A DNA stretch of 64,000 nt from Helicobacter cetorum MIT 00-7128. GTDB taxonomy: Bacteria; Campylobacterota; Campylobacteria; Campylobacterales; Helicobacteraceae. Below, piece by piece: positions 1 through 7,176 of this stretch. Under the pieces are notes generated by a model. It made no database searches. It was not told the origin of the DNA and was given only the letters and a program-made list of their open reading frames with translations. The DNA is taken from assembly GCF_000259255.1 (NCBI RefSeq), contig NC_017737.1, positions 1,860,001 to 1,924,000 of the forward strand. The letters are read 5' to 3'. Within the stretch, counting starts at the first letter, position 1, and every line of letters starts with the position of its first letter. The position numbers and the translations under genes were made by a program.

Positions 1-441
1 CTCTAAAATCGTCGTATCATTCTCATTAATGTCTAAAACGGCTCTATTTGTTGCCATTCTATTAATGCCAATCCCACACACTCTAATCCCCCTAAATACT
101 TGCACTAATACCCCTCCAATTTTTTGTTTCTCAATATAAAGGTCATTAGGCCATTTGAGCCACACGCTTGAGCCTAGCTCTTTTAACACCTCTTTAAATA
201 AAAACCCTAAGTATAAGGCACTTGCTTGCATGGGCAAATCCTTAGGCAAATTGCTATCATTTAAAGCAAAAGAAAAAGTCAAAGCCTTTTCTACGCTCTC
301 CCAAGTATTTCCCCTACTCCCAATGCCCGCACTTTGTTTGCAAGCTAATACAGCGATAGGGGCTTGGTATTGTTTAGATTTTAATTGCTCTAAAAGATAA
401 GTTTGCGTAGAGGGCAAACTCTCAAAAACCATGATTTTCAT
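1..441 (-). CDS. birA: Biotin-protein ligase BirA, N-terminal part (cut by window edge)
   Basis: The enzyme joins biotin to the acetyl-CoA carboxylase carrier protein through biotinyl-AMP. I translated this frame by hand from the ATG at 439-441; it stays open to base 1, so the C-terminus lies outside the window. Visible family motifs are the biotin/ATP-binding loop GIGSRGNTW, then KWPNDLY and KIGGVLV. There is no N-terminal helix-turn-helix, so this is the short, non-repressor form of BirA. Its start codon overlaps the fmt stop as ATGA, so the two genes are translationally coupled and fmt lies upstream. The same fmt-birA order is found in H. pylori (HP1141-HP1140). Confidence 0.9.
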   Translation of the reverse strand, partial: MKIMVFESLPSTQTYLLEQLKSKQYQAPIAVLACKQSAGIGSRGNTWESVEKALTFSFALNDSNLPKDLPMQASALYLGFLFKEVLKELGSSVWLKWPNDLYIEKQKIGGVLVQVFRGIRVCGIGINRMATNRAVLDINENDTTILE

Positions 442-1349
442 GCGAGTTTATCGCCCATTTTCAAACGCTTGCCATTGAGATAATCCTTAGCCTTTAAGGG
501 TTGCTTGCCAACTGCTTGCAATCTAGCAATTTTGACACTTCCTTTTAAGCACCCTATGATAACGCCTTGCTCGCTAATATTTAAAATCTCCCCTTCTACA
601 TGCGCTTTTATTTCTTCTATAAGCTCTATTTCTAAAAGCTTTAAACCACTTTCTAAAAACACTTGAGGCCAACTTTTAAAGGCAAGTGATTTTAAAAATA
701 AATTCTTAGCGTCTTTAAAAGTTACTAGACCATCATTTTTAGTAATCTTTTTGCAAAAAGTTGCCAAAGCATGCTCTTGTGTTTTAGGGGTTATAGAAGT
801 AAAATTTTTAAGCGTATGAATGAGTAATTCTGCACCCTTATAAGCTAACTCTAAACTTAAGGTTTCTAAATCCAAATAACGCTTTCTTTTAAAAGAAAAG
901 GTTTCTAAAATATCCCCACTATCCATTTCTAAATCCATAAGCATAGTGCTTATCCCATAAATTTCATCATCATTTAAAAGCATTTCATGAATTGGTGATG
1001 CCCCCCTATATTTAGGCAGTAATGATGCATGCAAATTAATGCAAGGTGCAATTTCTAAAACACCCTTAGGGAGTAACTTCCCATAAGCGACCACCACAAT
1101 AAAATCAGGCTTTAAATTTTTAAGAATATCTATTTCTTCTATGCCTAATTTTTCAGGCTGAAAAATAGGGATATTAAAATGATTTTCTATAAGATAGGCC
1201 TTAGTTTCTGGCATTTTAAGCTCTTTTTTACGCCCAAAAGGCTTGTCTATTTGAGTGAATAGCCCTACTATCTCAAACTCTTTAGTTTTTAATAACGCCT
1301 CTAATGCCACTTTTGCAAAAAAAGGCGTTCCCATAAACACAATACGCAT
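438..1349 (-). CDS. fmt: Methionyl-tRNA formyltransferase
   Basis: This enzyme formylates initiator Met-tRNA with 10-formyl-tetrahydrofolate in the cytoplasm. The 303-residue product has the normal family length. The signature NLHASLLPKYRGASP lies at about residues 105-119. Asn105, His107 and Asp143 line up with the catalytic Asn/His/Asp of E. coli Fmt. The formyltransferase fold occupies residues 1 to about 190, and a C-terminal tRNA-binding domain follows. The stop overlaps the birA start by four bases. The upstream interval to 1456 is shared with a divergent glycosyltransferase. I see nothing broken. Confidence 0.96.
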   Translation of the reverse strand: MRIVFMGTPFFAKVALEALLKTKEFEIVGLFTQIDKPFGRKKELKMPETKAYLIENHFNIPIFQPEKLGIEEIDILKNLKPDFIVVVAYGKLLPKGVLEIAPCINLHASLLPKYRGASPIHEMLLNDDEIYGISTMLMDLEMDSGDILETFSFKRKRYLDLETLSLELAYKGAELLIHTLKNFTSITPKTQEHALATFCKKITKNDGLVTFKDAKNLFLKSLAFKSWPQVFLESGLKLLEIELIEEIKAHVEGEILNISEQGVIIGCLKGSVKIARLQAVGKQPLKAKDYLNGKRLKMGDKLA

Positions 1350-1417
1350 GCATAACCTTATTATTCTAATTTTTAAGGATTATAAAATATTTGTTCTCTA
1401 ATTGGTATAAAAAATTC

Positions 1418-1423
1418 TATAAT
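1418..1423 (+). promoter_or_regulatory. -10 box for the glycosyltransferase
   Basis: A perfect TATAAT lies 33 bases upstream of the ATG at 1456, in the 106-bp divergent interval with fmt. Helicobacter vegetative promoters rely mainly on the -10 box, so this is a credible promoter. Confidence 0.6.
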
Positions 1424-1455
1424 GCTTTTTTAATCCATAAAACTAAGAGCAAAAT

Positions 1456-2252
1456 ATGACAATTAGTCTTATTATTACTACTTATAACAAAGAAAATTAT
1501 CTTAAATTAGTGCTAGATTCCGCACTTAATCTAAGCTTACTTCCTAATGAAATTATTATTGCTGATGATGGGAGTAAAGAGCCTACAAGAATTTTAATTG
1601 AAAGCTATTGTGAGATTTTTAAAAAATTAGGGGTTACACTCAAACACGCTTATCAAGAAGATTTGGGTTTTAGAGCGGCAAAAAGTAGGAATAACGCCAT
1701 AGCACTAAGTGAGAGTGAATATATTGTTATCACTGATACCGATATGATTTTACACAAAGATTTTATCAAAGACCATGCTTATTTTGCCAAAGAAAAAACC
1801 CTTTTGCAAGGCTCACGAATCATTTTAAATCAACAAGAAAGCGAACATATCTTAAACGCTAATGACTATAAACTAGCTTTTAATAAAAACACGCTTAAAA
1901 ATTTACGCCTGCCTTTAATCTCTCATCTTATCTATACTCTATCACTCACTACACAAAAAGCTCTCCTTAAAACCCCCCCCCATTACTCTCTGGTATTAGA
2001 AGTGCGAATATGAGTTTTTTTAAAAAGGATTTTGAAGATATTCAAGGCTTTAATGAAAATTTTGTCGGTTGGGGGCGAGAAGATAGCGAATTTGTCGCAC
2101 GCTTTTTATTCAATAAGGGGCATCTAAGACGCTTAAAATTTAGTGCTTTAGCCTATCATCTCTTCCACAAAGAAAATTCTCGCAATTTGCTTGATAAAAA
2201 CCACCAACTCTATTTAGAAATTTTAAAAGCTAAAAGCCCCTTATGGCGTTAG
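1456..2252 (+). CDS. Family 2 glycosyltransferase, phase-variable, frame broken in this sequence
   Basis: This is a nucleotide-sugar glycosyltransferase, probably acting on lipopolysaccharide or another surface glycan. The first frame (1456-2013) carries the GT-A start ISLIITTYNKENYL, a DDGS motif at about residues 37-40 and the metal-binding DTDM. The second frame (from about 1982 to 2252) carries the C-terminal acceptor domain GFNENFVGWGREDSEF. The frames are separated at the C9 tract 1973-1981. Adding one C (or removing two) makes them continuous and reads PLLSGIRSANMSFF across the join, exactly what this family has before its GWGRED motif. With nine Cs the protein ends after 185 residues without the acceptor domain, so the gene is OFF here. 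The restored protein would be about 266 residues. The sugar and acceptor cannot be told. Confidence 0.85.
1973..1981 (+). repeat. C9 homopolymer, phase-variation tract
   Basis: Nine consecutive Cs inside the glycosyltransferase, at the exact point where the two halves of the domain change frame. C10 or C7 would give a full-length product. Slipped-strand change in poly-C tracts is a well-known ON/OFF switch for Helicobacter glycosyltransferases. Confidence 0.85.
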
Positions 2253-2253
2253 C

Positions 2254-5193
2254 TTATTTTAAAAAGTCTTTAGTGTAAAATTCAAAATACTCTTCTAAAG
2301 CGTTTTTGACCTCTCTTTTAATGCGTGCGTAGTCCTTATTAAAATAATCAATCTTAAAAATAGCGCCAAATTTAGTCCCCACAAAAGAAATCGCATGATT
2401 ATTAAAAGCCTGCATAATAAAATCTTTTGTCTCTTTGTCTTTTAAATCATATTTTTTAATAAGCTGTTCTAAATCTTTTTCTTTTTTTTCAATGATGAAA
2501 TCTCTAAAAGCTTGAATAATATCACTAGGCTTATTTCTTTCATAACGCTTGAAAAACTCTTCTAACAAGTCTTTTATCTCTCTAGCACTAGGTGTCATTT
2601 TAATACATTTATCAATCTCAAGTTTAGGAGTATTTTTTTCATAAAGCTCTAAGATATATTTAACACCCACTTCAATAGCTTTTAAAAACTCTAAAACATA
2701 GTCTTGCTCTAATTGATTATTATCTAGGCTAGTTGGATTACCCCTATTATCTGTAGGCGTATCGCTCTCATTATTATTGTCATTGCTATTATCTTTCAAC
2801 TCATCTTTAAAGTCATAATAATAGCTCCCATAATCTTGCAATTCCCTATCGCTGATTTGCTTATCTTTTTCAAATTGTGTGAAATACCTAAGCGCATTAT
2901 CTAATTTCAATAATTGATTAAAAGCTTTCATAAACGCTCTTTTTTGCTCTTTATTTTCTAAATATTGCAAAGAATTGAGACTAAAATCTTGTTTTAAGCT
3001 TTTAGCGCATTCTAAATAAACTTCAAGGCTTTGCTTGTAATTAGTCATCACCACTTCTTTACTATTAGCCAAACCATACAGCCTTAAAGCATCATTAAGA
3101 TTATTTTCTAAATTTCTAAAGCTCACAATATTACCATGCGCTTTTTTGGGGTTATAAATCCTATTAGTCCTACTAAAAGCTTGGATTAGCCCATGCTCTT
3201 TAAGATTTTTATCCACCCATAGCGTGTTAAGCCTAGGCGCATCAAAACCGGTCAAAAACATATTCACCACAATCAACAAATCAATTTCTGTATCTTTCAT
3301 TTTTGAAGAAATATCTTTGTAATACTCAGCAAAATTATAATCTATATGATAATTTGTACCAAAGCTATTATTATAATCATTGATAGCTCTACTTAAAAAT
3401 TCTTTGTCATTAAGCTCTAAACCTGTAACTTCTTCGTTGTTTTCCTCCTCTTCATCTCCCTTAGCACTAGCGCTATAAATCAAAGCGATTTTTAAGTCAT
3501 GCGCATTGTTTTTAAAGCATTCATAATAGCTTTTAGCCATTTGAATGTTTTCAGTCGCTAGAATTGAATTAAACTCACGCTCGTTTGTCTTGGTGTTAAA
3601 TTGAGTGATAATTTCTTTAGTAATAGTGTCAATGCGTTTAGGATTTAGACTTTCAAGCTTGTCTAATTTCTCATTATCTTTATAATAATCTATCATAAAC
3701 TTTAGCACCGTGCCATTTCTAATCGCATCTACTATAGTATATCTATGCAAGCATTGATTAAAAACTAAATCCGTATAGTTTCCATAATTTCCTAGATTAT
3801 CGTTTTCTCTAACTTCTATGCCATTCAACAAACTCTCTTTTTGAGATTGGCTAAAAATAGGCGTTCCGGTAAATCCATATAAATGATACTTTCTAAAACT
3901 ACTAATAATGCTTTTATGCATAGTGCCAAATTGCGAGCGATGACACTCATCAAAGATAAAAACCACTTCTTTAGTATAGTAGCTCTCAGTCCCCTTATCC
4001 TTTTTAATCATATGGCTTAATTTTTGAATGGTGGTGATAATTATCTTATCTTTTTCTTCAGCACTTTCTAGCTTTTCTTTCAAATCAGCGCTATTTTTAG
4101 TGCCTTCTACACAGCCTTTTTGAAATTTATTGTATTCTTGCATGCTTTGATAGTCTAAATCTTTCCTATCCACCACAAAAAGAATTTTTTCAATCTTTTC
4201 AAAGTTTTTCAATAAAATCGCTGTTTTAAAACTAGTAAGCGTCTTACCACTCCCTGTAGAATGCCATATATAGCCCCTAGATTTACATCTTTCTTTATGG
4301 TCTAAATTCTTATAAATATTTTGCAAGATTTCTTCGCAAGCCCCCACTTGATAAGGGCGCATAATCAGTAGCTCGTTTTTGACATTAAACACACTATAAA
4401 AAAATAGCATTTCTAAAAGCGTAGTAGGGTGTAAAAACGATTGACCAAAATCTTCTAAATCTAACCATGCCTTGTTATCCTTGCTCGCCCAATGGATTTT
4501 AAACACGCTTTCTATTTTGGCGCTACTTTCTTGCTCTTTTTCTCTAAAAAACGCACTATTAGGGTAGTAATAGCTTGTTGTGCCATTAGAGACTACAAAC
4601 ATTTGGATAAACTCAAATAAATTCCCCTTTAACCCCTCCTCTTTATATCTCTCTAGTTGCTCTATAGCCTCTTTAACACGCACCCCCCTTTGCTTAAGCT
4701 CAATATGCACTAAAGGCAAGCCATTGATAAGAATTTGCACATCATAGCGATTAGTTTTGCTCTTGTATTGGTGCATAACTTGCAAGCAATTATTACTCAA
4801 ATTAAACTTATCAAAAAGCTTAAGAGTTTTTTGTTCCTTATTGTCAAGCTCAAAAATAAATTCAAAATTTTCTTGCACTTGTCTAGTTTTTTCTATATAG
4901 TCCTTGCCATTAAGCTCATCATTAAGCAATCTTTTAAATTCTTTTTCACTCAAAGTGATGTTATTAAGCCTTTCAAGGCACATTTTCAAATTAGCTTTTA
5001 ACTCTTGCTCATTTTTTGGGGCAATTTTTTGATACCCTAAAGAGATTAAATCTTTTAAAAGCTTGTTTTCTAAGCTATCAAGCCCCTTAGTCTCATATTG
5101 CTTTGAAGTGGTAGTCTCTCTTTTGGGCGGAGTAATAAAAGCGCTCATACAAGTTAAAGGACTTTCTAAAATGACTTTTTGTTGTTTAGGCAT
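2254..5193 (-). CDS. hsdR: Type I restriction enzyme, endonuclease/translocase subunit HsdR
   Basis: HsdR is the ATP-driven DNA translocase and nuclease of a type I restriction complex (R2M2S). Its 979 residues are typical. The N-terminal nuclease domain has the PD-(D/E)xK pattern YDVQILINGLPLVHIELK near residues 150-170. The helicase motor follows, with Walker A STGSGKT, a DECH box (FIFDECHRSQFG), TGTPIF, and a later motif region with SRTNRIYNPKK. The C-terminal part, residues about 800-979, is helical and charged, as in subunits that dock on HsdM/HsdS. The start overlaps the hsdS stop by eight bases, and the ribosome-binding AAGGAAG sits inside hsdS. It is the last gene of the operon and converges with the glycosyltransferase, one base apart. 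It is intact, but restriction needs a working HsdM, which is out of frame here. Confidence 0.93.
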   Translation of the reverse strand: MPKQQKVILESPLTCMSAFITPPKRETTTSKQYETKGLDSLENKLLKDLISLGYQKIAPKNEQELKANLKMCLERLNNITLSEKEFKRLLNDELNGKDYIEKTRQVQENFEFIFELDNKEQKTLKLFDKFNLSNNCLQVMHQYKSKTNRYDVQILINGLPLVHIELKQRGVRVKEAIEQLERYKEEGLKGNLFEFIQMFVVSNGTTSYYYPNSAFFREKEQESSAKIESVFKIHWASKDNKAWLDLEDFGQSFLHPTTLLEMLFFYSVFNVKNELLIMRPYQVGACEEILQNIYKNLDHKERCKSRGYIWHSTGSGKTLTSFKTAILLKNFEKIEKILFVVDRKDLDYQSMQEYNKFQKGCVEGTKNSADLKEKLESAEEKDKIIITTIQKLSHMIKKDKGTESYYTKEVVFIFDECHRSQFGTMHKSIISSFRKYHLYGFTGTPIFSQSQKESLLNGIEVRENDNLGNYGNYTDLVFNQCLHRYTIVDAIRNGTVLKFMIDYYKDNEKLDKLESLNPKRIDTITKEIITQFNTKTNEREFNSILATENIQMAKSYYECFKNNAHDLKIALIYSASAKGDEEEENNEEVTGLELNDKEFLSRAINDYNNSFGTNYHIDYNFAEYYKDISSKMKDTEIDLLIVVNMFLTGFDAPRLNTLWVDKNLKEHGLIQAFSRTNRIYNPKKAHGNIVSFRNLENNLNDALRLYGLANSKEVVMTNYKQSLEVYLECAKSLKQDFSLNSLQYLENKEQKRAFMKAFNQLLKLDNALRYFTQFEKDKQISDRELQDYGSYYYDFKDELKDNSNDNNNESDTPTDNRGNPTSLDNNQLEQDYVLEFLKAIEVGVKYILELYEKNTPKLEIDKCIKMTPSAREIKDLLEEFFKRYERNKPSDIIQAFRDFIIEKKEKDLEQLIKKYDLKDKETKDFIMQAFNNHAISFVGTKFGAIFKIDYFNKDYARIKREVKNALEEYFEFYTKDFLK

Positions 5194-6775
5194 GTTCTTC
5201 CTTAATGTTAAAATCTAAGAGGGCGTCTCTATAGTGGGTGTATTGCTTTTCTCTTAATGCTAATTCTTTTTCTATTAAGAAAATAAGCCCTTTGGTGCTG
5301 TCATTAAAAGCGTCTAAAATCTCTACAATTCTTTCTTGCACTTTTAAGGGGGGTATAGGGATTTTTAGGTTTTTAAGCTGTGTCATATCAACAGATGCAA
5401 AATTACTAGAATTTGTAATTTTTAAACATTCTTTGTCAATAATAAAGAAATAATAAAATACAAAATAACTATTAAAATACTTTTTGTATTTTTCTTTAAC
5501 TTCAAAATTTGTAAATCTCTGATTTGTTAATGCATCGCATTCTAAAATAGCATGTTCGCCTATGGTTGCTGAAGTTGCTAAAACAATAGAGTGCTTTTTA
5601 AATAACCCCTTACCCTTGATAGCTTTTGAAGTAATTTTAACTTCTGCCTCTTTTAAATACAAGCCATTTTCTCGTAAATCTTCCATTTTAAACCAAGAAA
5701 TCGTGCCATTTTCCCAAAATTCTTTATTTTTTGTAGATGGTGTATAACCGCCCCTAATATCAAAAACTTCCCCAAGCGTTTTAAATTCTATAGCGTCATG
5801 CGACTCTAAAAGAGAGGATGGTAAGCACTCTTTAGGGGCGACTTCTCTTAGCTTAGTGGGGGCAAACCACGACACAATATTAAGGGGGGTTTTAGCGTTT
5901 TTAGATAGAATTTCATTGTGCCCCTTCTCGTTAAGATTAGGGGCATAACTTCTCAAAAAAGGACTTCTAATGGCAAAACCATCTAGGAAGTCTTGGCGTT
6001 CATTATACTTTAATTTTTCCTTTTTAGGATTTAAATTAGAGTTTAAAATTGAGCGTTGAGCCTTAGCCTCCTTTTTGGAGGCGTCCTTTTTGAGAGAAGT
6101 AACTATCAAATCCTTTAAATAATGCTTGTTAATATCGCTAAAATCACACAAGCTATCCCTGTAATAAGCGTATTGCTCGCCCCGCTTTTTAAGTTCTGTT
6201 TTAAGTTCTGTTTTAAGTTCTGTGAAAGCGTCTAAAATCTCTATAATTCTTTCTTGCACTTTTAAGGGGGGTATAGGGATTTTTAGGTTTGAAAAAGATT
6301 TTTTAGAGACATTATAACGAGTTGTGCCATTAGCCGTTTTGATAGCCAAATCCCTAAAATATGATGACCTAAAAAGATACTTTGTAAAATTTGGTAGCAA
6401 TAAATTTTTTTCAAAAAATCTAAAACCAAAACAAAAACTATTAAAATAGATTGGCTCATCTAATTTTTTGGTAACAACGCTTGAGATAGCCACTTCATTA
6501 GGTGTTTCTGATGAAGTTGTAAATAAAACATCACCCAATTCTAAAGTTGTCTGTTTTTCATTCTCTCCCATTTTAACTAAAGGCAAGTCGTTAAAATCTA
6601 TAGAGATATTTTGATACACATTGAGATATGAAATATACTTGGCATTACCATTCCTAAAATGTTCCTTATTTTTATTTCGTAACCCACTAATAAATGTGCC
6701 TATTTCCCCAAGCGTTTTAAATTCCACGCCATGCGCACAACATTCTTTTAAAAGGTGTTTTAAATAAGCTTTCAT
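5186..6775 (-). CDS. hsdS: Type I restriction enzyme, specificity subunit HsdS (with in-frame insertion)
   Basis: HsdS reads the bipartite DNA target of the complex. Two target-recognition domains are visible, each opening with FKTLGE and ending with the conserved helix LKIPIPPLKVQERI.EILDAF. The first helix ends in a TELK repeat present three times, like the TAEL repeats of EcoR124-type HsdS that set the spacing between half-sites. At 529 residues the protein is about 100 longer than usual. The excess is an inserted stretch of roughly residues 225-310, between the two halves, that resembles the preceding 133-codon ORF rather than any HsdS domain. It overlaps the upstream ORF by four bases and hsdR by eight. 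Recognition sequence unknown. Confidence 0.9.
   Translation of the reverse strand: MKAYLKHLLKECCAHGVEFKTLGEIGTFISGLRNKNKEHFRNGNAKYISYLNVYQNISIDFNDLPLVKMGENEKQTTLELGDVLFTTSSETPNEVAISSVVTKKLDEPIYFNSFCFGFRFFEKNLLLPNFTKYLFRSSYFRDLAIKTANGTTRYNVSKKSFSNLKIPIPPLKVQERIIEILDAFTELKTELKTELKKRGEQYAYYRDSLCDFSDINKHYLKDLIVTSLKKDASKKEAKAQRSILNSNLNPKKEKLKYNERQDFLDGFAIRSPFLRSYAPNLNEKGHNEILSKNAKTPLNIVSWFAPTKLREVAPKECLPSSLLESHDAIEFKTLGEVFDIRGGYTPSTKNKEFWENGTISWFKMEDLRENGLYLKEAEVKITSKAIKGKGLFKKHSIVLATSATIGEHAILECDALTNQRFTNFEVKEKYKKYFNSYFVFYYFFIIDKECLKITNSSNFASVDMTQLKNLKIPIPPLKVQERIVEILDAFNDSTKGLIFLIEKELALREKQYTHYRDALLDFNIKEEHA
5307..5372 (-). repeat. 66-bp direct repeat in hsdS, distal copy
   Basis: This segment matches 6225-6290 at 65 of 66 bases. 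It encodes the conserved helix at the end of the second recognition domain and can serve as a recombination site for swapping domains. Confidence 0.9.
5768..5788 (-). repeat. 21-bp direct repeat at the start of the second HsdS recognition domain
   Basis: Identical over 21 bases to 6704-6724 at the start of the first domain. With the 66-bp repeats, it brackets each recognition domain with homologous sequence. Confidence 0.85.
5885..6110 (-). repeat. Palindrome-rich element inside hsdS (copy A)
   Basis: The stretch is read in frame as the extra middle segment of HsdS. It folds into three hairpins: 5919-5945 (7-bp stem), 5962-5996 (compound stem, ATGG/CCAT inside GGACTT/AAGTCT) and 6066-6082 (GCCTCC/GGAGGC). 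The same three hairpins, mostly with different stem bases, occur at similar spacing in copy B. The two also share encoded motifs such as NSNL.P.KE.L.Y and KTPL. Boundaries are approximate. Confidence 0.6.
6189..6224 (-). repeat. Three 12-bp tandem repeats (TELK) in the HsdS spacer helix
   Basis: Unit TTAAGTTCTGTT on the + strand, three copies with one mismatch in the last, coding for TELK three times on the minus strand. In the EcoR124 family, gain or loss of such a unit changes the spacer length of the recognition site. Confidence 0.85.
6225..6290 (-). repeat. 66-bp direct repeat in hsdS, proximal copy
   Basis: Partner of 5307-5372 (one mismatch in 66), located at the end of the first recognition domain. 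Confidence 0.9.
6704..6724 (-). repeat. 21-bp direct repeat at the start of the first HsdS recognition domain
   Basis: Partner of 5768-5788, identical over 21 bases. It lies about 50 bases inside the hsdS start. Confidence 0.85.
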
Positions 6776-7173
6776 GCAAGCCCCCCATTATTTAAAAGGC
6801 TTAGCATGGGTTGTTTGGGATTAAAAACTTCTCGCACTCTTTTAAAGGTTTCATTTAGAAAAAGGGGGTTATTCTTTTTAAGGGTTTGAAAAAGCGTTAT
6901 CAAAGGGGTTTTAGGGTTTTGTGATAGAATTGCACCATGCCCTAGTTTTTGACTAGGGCATACACCACTTAACAAAGGATTTGCTATGTCTAAACATAGT
7001 AAAAAACCTTTGCGTGAAGTATATCTTAAGTTTTCTTTTTGGGGACTTAAGTTTGAATTAAAACTTTCACGCTGAAAGGTTTCCCCCATTTTTTGGGGGT
7101 TCTTTGAAGTGGGATTTTGCCTTAAAACTCTTAAAAAGACCTCATTTTTTAACCCTTGATATTTCAAGCCCAT
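6772..7173 (-). CDS. Hypothetical protein between hsdM and hsdS
   Basis: An open frame of 133 codons sits three bases after the hsdM stop and overlaps the hsdS start by four bases, so it lies tightly in the operon. I recognise no domain. Most of it is the palindrome-rich element copy B. Its C-terminal part (VREVFNPKQPMLSLLNN) resembles the end of the HsdS insertion (LREVAPKECLPSSLL). It has no signal peptide or membrane segment. It may be a small protein, a translated mobile element, or residue of an earlier hsdS rearrangement. The frame is intact and spaced for coupled translation, so I list it as coding with caution. Confidence 0.5.
   Translation of the reverse strand: MGLKYQGLKNEVFLRVLRQNPTSKNPQKMGETFQRESFNSNLSPQKENLRYTSRKGFLLCLDIANPLLSGVCPSQKLGHGAILSQNPKTPLITLFQTLKKNNPLFLNETFKRVREVFNPKQPMLSLLNNGGLA
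6905..7110 (-). repeat. Palindrome-rich element (copy B)
   Basis: Three hairpins: 6938-6960 (perfect 9-bp stem TGCCCTAGT/ACTAGGGCA), 6973-7013 (CTATGT/ACATAG inside CAAAGG/CCTTTG) and 7083-7099 (CCCCC/GGGGG). Order and approximate spacing match copy A, while stem bases differ and remain paired. It is read in frame in the 133-codon ORF. Boundaries are approximate. Confidence 0.6.
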
Positions 7174-7176
7174 GCT

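Noticed and set aside
155-400. An 81-codon frame on the + strand
   Set aside because: It lies opposite birA, whose motifs are clear on the minus strand; no domain and no ribosome-binding site.
5883-5888. G6 run in hsdS
   Set aside because: Too short for slippage of note, with an open frame across it.
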